From Bacteroidota bacterium (GTDB lineage Bacteria; Bacteroidota; Bacteroidia; Chitinophagales; Chitinophagaceae), in NCBI GenBank assembly GCA_023390215.1, contig JAEWDG010000234.1:1-6887 (forward strand): 6,887 nt of DNA, read 5' to 3'. Of the stretch, positions 6,286 to 6,887 are shown in pieces. Made by a program: the position numbers and the translations under genes. The notes beneath the pieces are model-generated. The model had not been told where the DNA came from. It saw nothing but the letters and a program-made list of their open reading frames with translations, and did no database searches. How positions within the stretch are numbered: position 1 is the first letter of the stretch; each line of letters starts with the position of its first letter.

Positions 6286-6867
6286 TTGAGAGTTATCATC
6301 TTTACCCTGTTTATTTTTTTTGGTATTATCGCTGAAGCTCAGGACAGACATACGATTAGCGGATATTTCCGTGACCAGGCGTCTGGAGAAAATCTGATAG
6401 GTGCCACACTTTCCGTGAAAGGGAACCCAAGGGGCGTAAACAGCAACCAGTATGGTTTTTTTTCGCTCACCCTTCCTACAGGTAAATACCTGTTCGTTGC
6501 CACCTATGTAGGTTATCTTCCTCAGGCCTTCGAGATCAATCTAACCAAAGACACTGTATTTAATATTTCCATGATCTCCGGCGCAAATCTATCGGAGGAA
6601 GTAATCGTAACGGCCAAAAAACGTGACAATAATGTAAAGGTTGCGCAGATGGGAAAAATCAGTCTGCCCATCGAGCAAATAAAATCAATTCCGGCATTTT
6701 TAGGCGAAGTGGATATATTGAAGGCTATCCAACTGATCCCGGGAGTAAGGAACGCCGGGGAAGGCAGCGCAGGTTTCTATGTAAGGGGCGGAGGTCCGGA
6801 TCAAAACCTGATTTTACTTGACGATGCTGTCGTTTATAATTGCGGACATCTATTCGGATTTTTCTAA
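6286..6867 (+). CDS. TonB-dependent receptor, N-terminal part, cut by an in-frame stop
   Basis: This gives 193 residues of what should be a protein of several hundred. A signal peptide (residues 1-18, cut near AEA before QDR) is followed by a carboxypeptidase-regulatory-like beta domain (about 22-100; ISGYFRDQASGENLIGATLSVKG, then YGFFSLTLPTGKY). Next come a TonB-box-like EEVIVTA (104-110) and the start of the plug domain (about 118-193), with IPGVRNAGEGSAGFYVRGG and NLILLDDAVVYN. Family knowledge: such outer-membrane receptors import chelated metals, glycans or other large substrates using TonB-ExbBD energy. The frame meets TAA at 6865-6867 straight after HLFGFF, where relatives continue with SVFN; after the stop the same frame reads VFNSDA. 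This suggests a TCA to TAA change. The start is TTG at 6286: no ATG exists upstream, because the DUF3347 stop is in the same frame three bases earlier, and later starts would lose the signal peptide. Confidence 0.85.
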   Translation: MRVIIFTLFIFFGIIAEAQDRHTISGYFRDQASGENLIGATLSVKGNPRGVNSNQYGFFSLTLPTGKYLFVATYVGYLPQAFEINLTKDTVFNISMISGANLSEEVIVTAKKRDNNVKVAQMGKISLPIEQIKSIPAFLGEVDILKAIQLIPGVRNAGEGSAGFYVRGGGPDQNLILLDDAVVYNCGHLFGFF

Positions 6868-6887
6868 GTATTTAATTCTGATGCGAT
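6868..6887 (+). pseudogene. continuation of the receptor frame beyond the stop
   Basis: In the same frame as the receptor, these last bases read V-F-N-S-D-A and then a partial codon AT. This matches the usual plug-domain continuation after HLFGFFS in this receptor family. No frame shift is needed, so the upstream TAA is a point interruption. The remainder of the gene lies outside the window. Confidence 0.6.

Noticed and set aside
5748..6351. Minus-strand frames over the DUF3347 gene and receptor start
   Set aside because: Both are antisense to confidently identified proteins and have no domain features.

Overview
The window looks like a Bacteroidota chromosome segment, probably close to the Chitinophagaceae or Sphingobacteriales. 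Four things point there. Base composition is moderately AT-rich, and Shine-Dalgarno sites are essentially absent. Several genes have the Bacteroidota -7 promoter element TAnnTTTG upstream. The gene families (a parC-type topoisomerase subunit ending in ELF, DUF6515, DUF3347, and a TonB-dependent receptor with an N-terminal carboxypeptidase-regulatory-like domain) are typical of this phylum. This is inference from sequence features; no database search was run.

Layout from left to right. (1) 2-670 (+) is the C-terminal part of a type IIA topoisomerase A subunit, best read as topoisomerase IV ParC; the gene begins before the window. (2) 848-1402 (+) is a secreted single-domain fasciclin (FAS1) protein. 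(3) 1539-2096 (-) is a DUF4256 protein, convergent with the fasciclin gene; the gap between them holds two hairpins. (4) 2282-3370 (-) is a secreted, low-complexity, Tyr-rich DUF6515 protein followed by a very clear intrinsic terminator. (5) 3621-5570 (-) is an ABC-F ATPase with a C-terminal coiled coil, a ribosome-associated type of protein rather than a transporter. (6) 5668-6282 (+) is a membrane-anchored DUF3347 protein with Cys/His/Met-rich signatures suggesting metal binding. (7) From 6286 (+) comes the N-terminus of a TonB-dependent outer-membrane receptor, one codon after the DUF3347 stop.

The ABC-F and DUF3347 genes diverge from a 97-bp intergenic region with a perfect TAnnTTTG element facing each way. 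The DUF3347 gene and the receptor appear to form one transcription unit, plausibly an envelope module for a metal or metal-linked substrate.

The most striking observation is at the right edge. The receptor reading frame is cut by a TAA at 6865-6867, exactly where the plug domain normally has Ser in an FGFFSVFN-type motif. The same frame then continues with the expected residues VFNSDA to the end of the window. This is what a single TCA to TAA nonsense change would produce, so the receptor is a recent pseudogene, a sequence error, or a readthrough case. Otherwise the window is ordinary core and accessory Bacteroidota content; I see no mobile element, CRISPR array, tRNA or rRNA.
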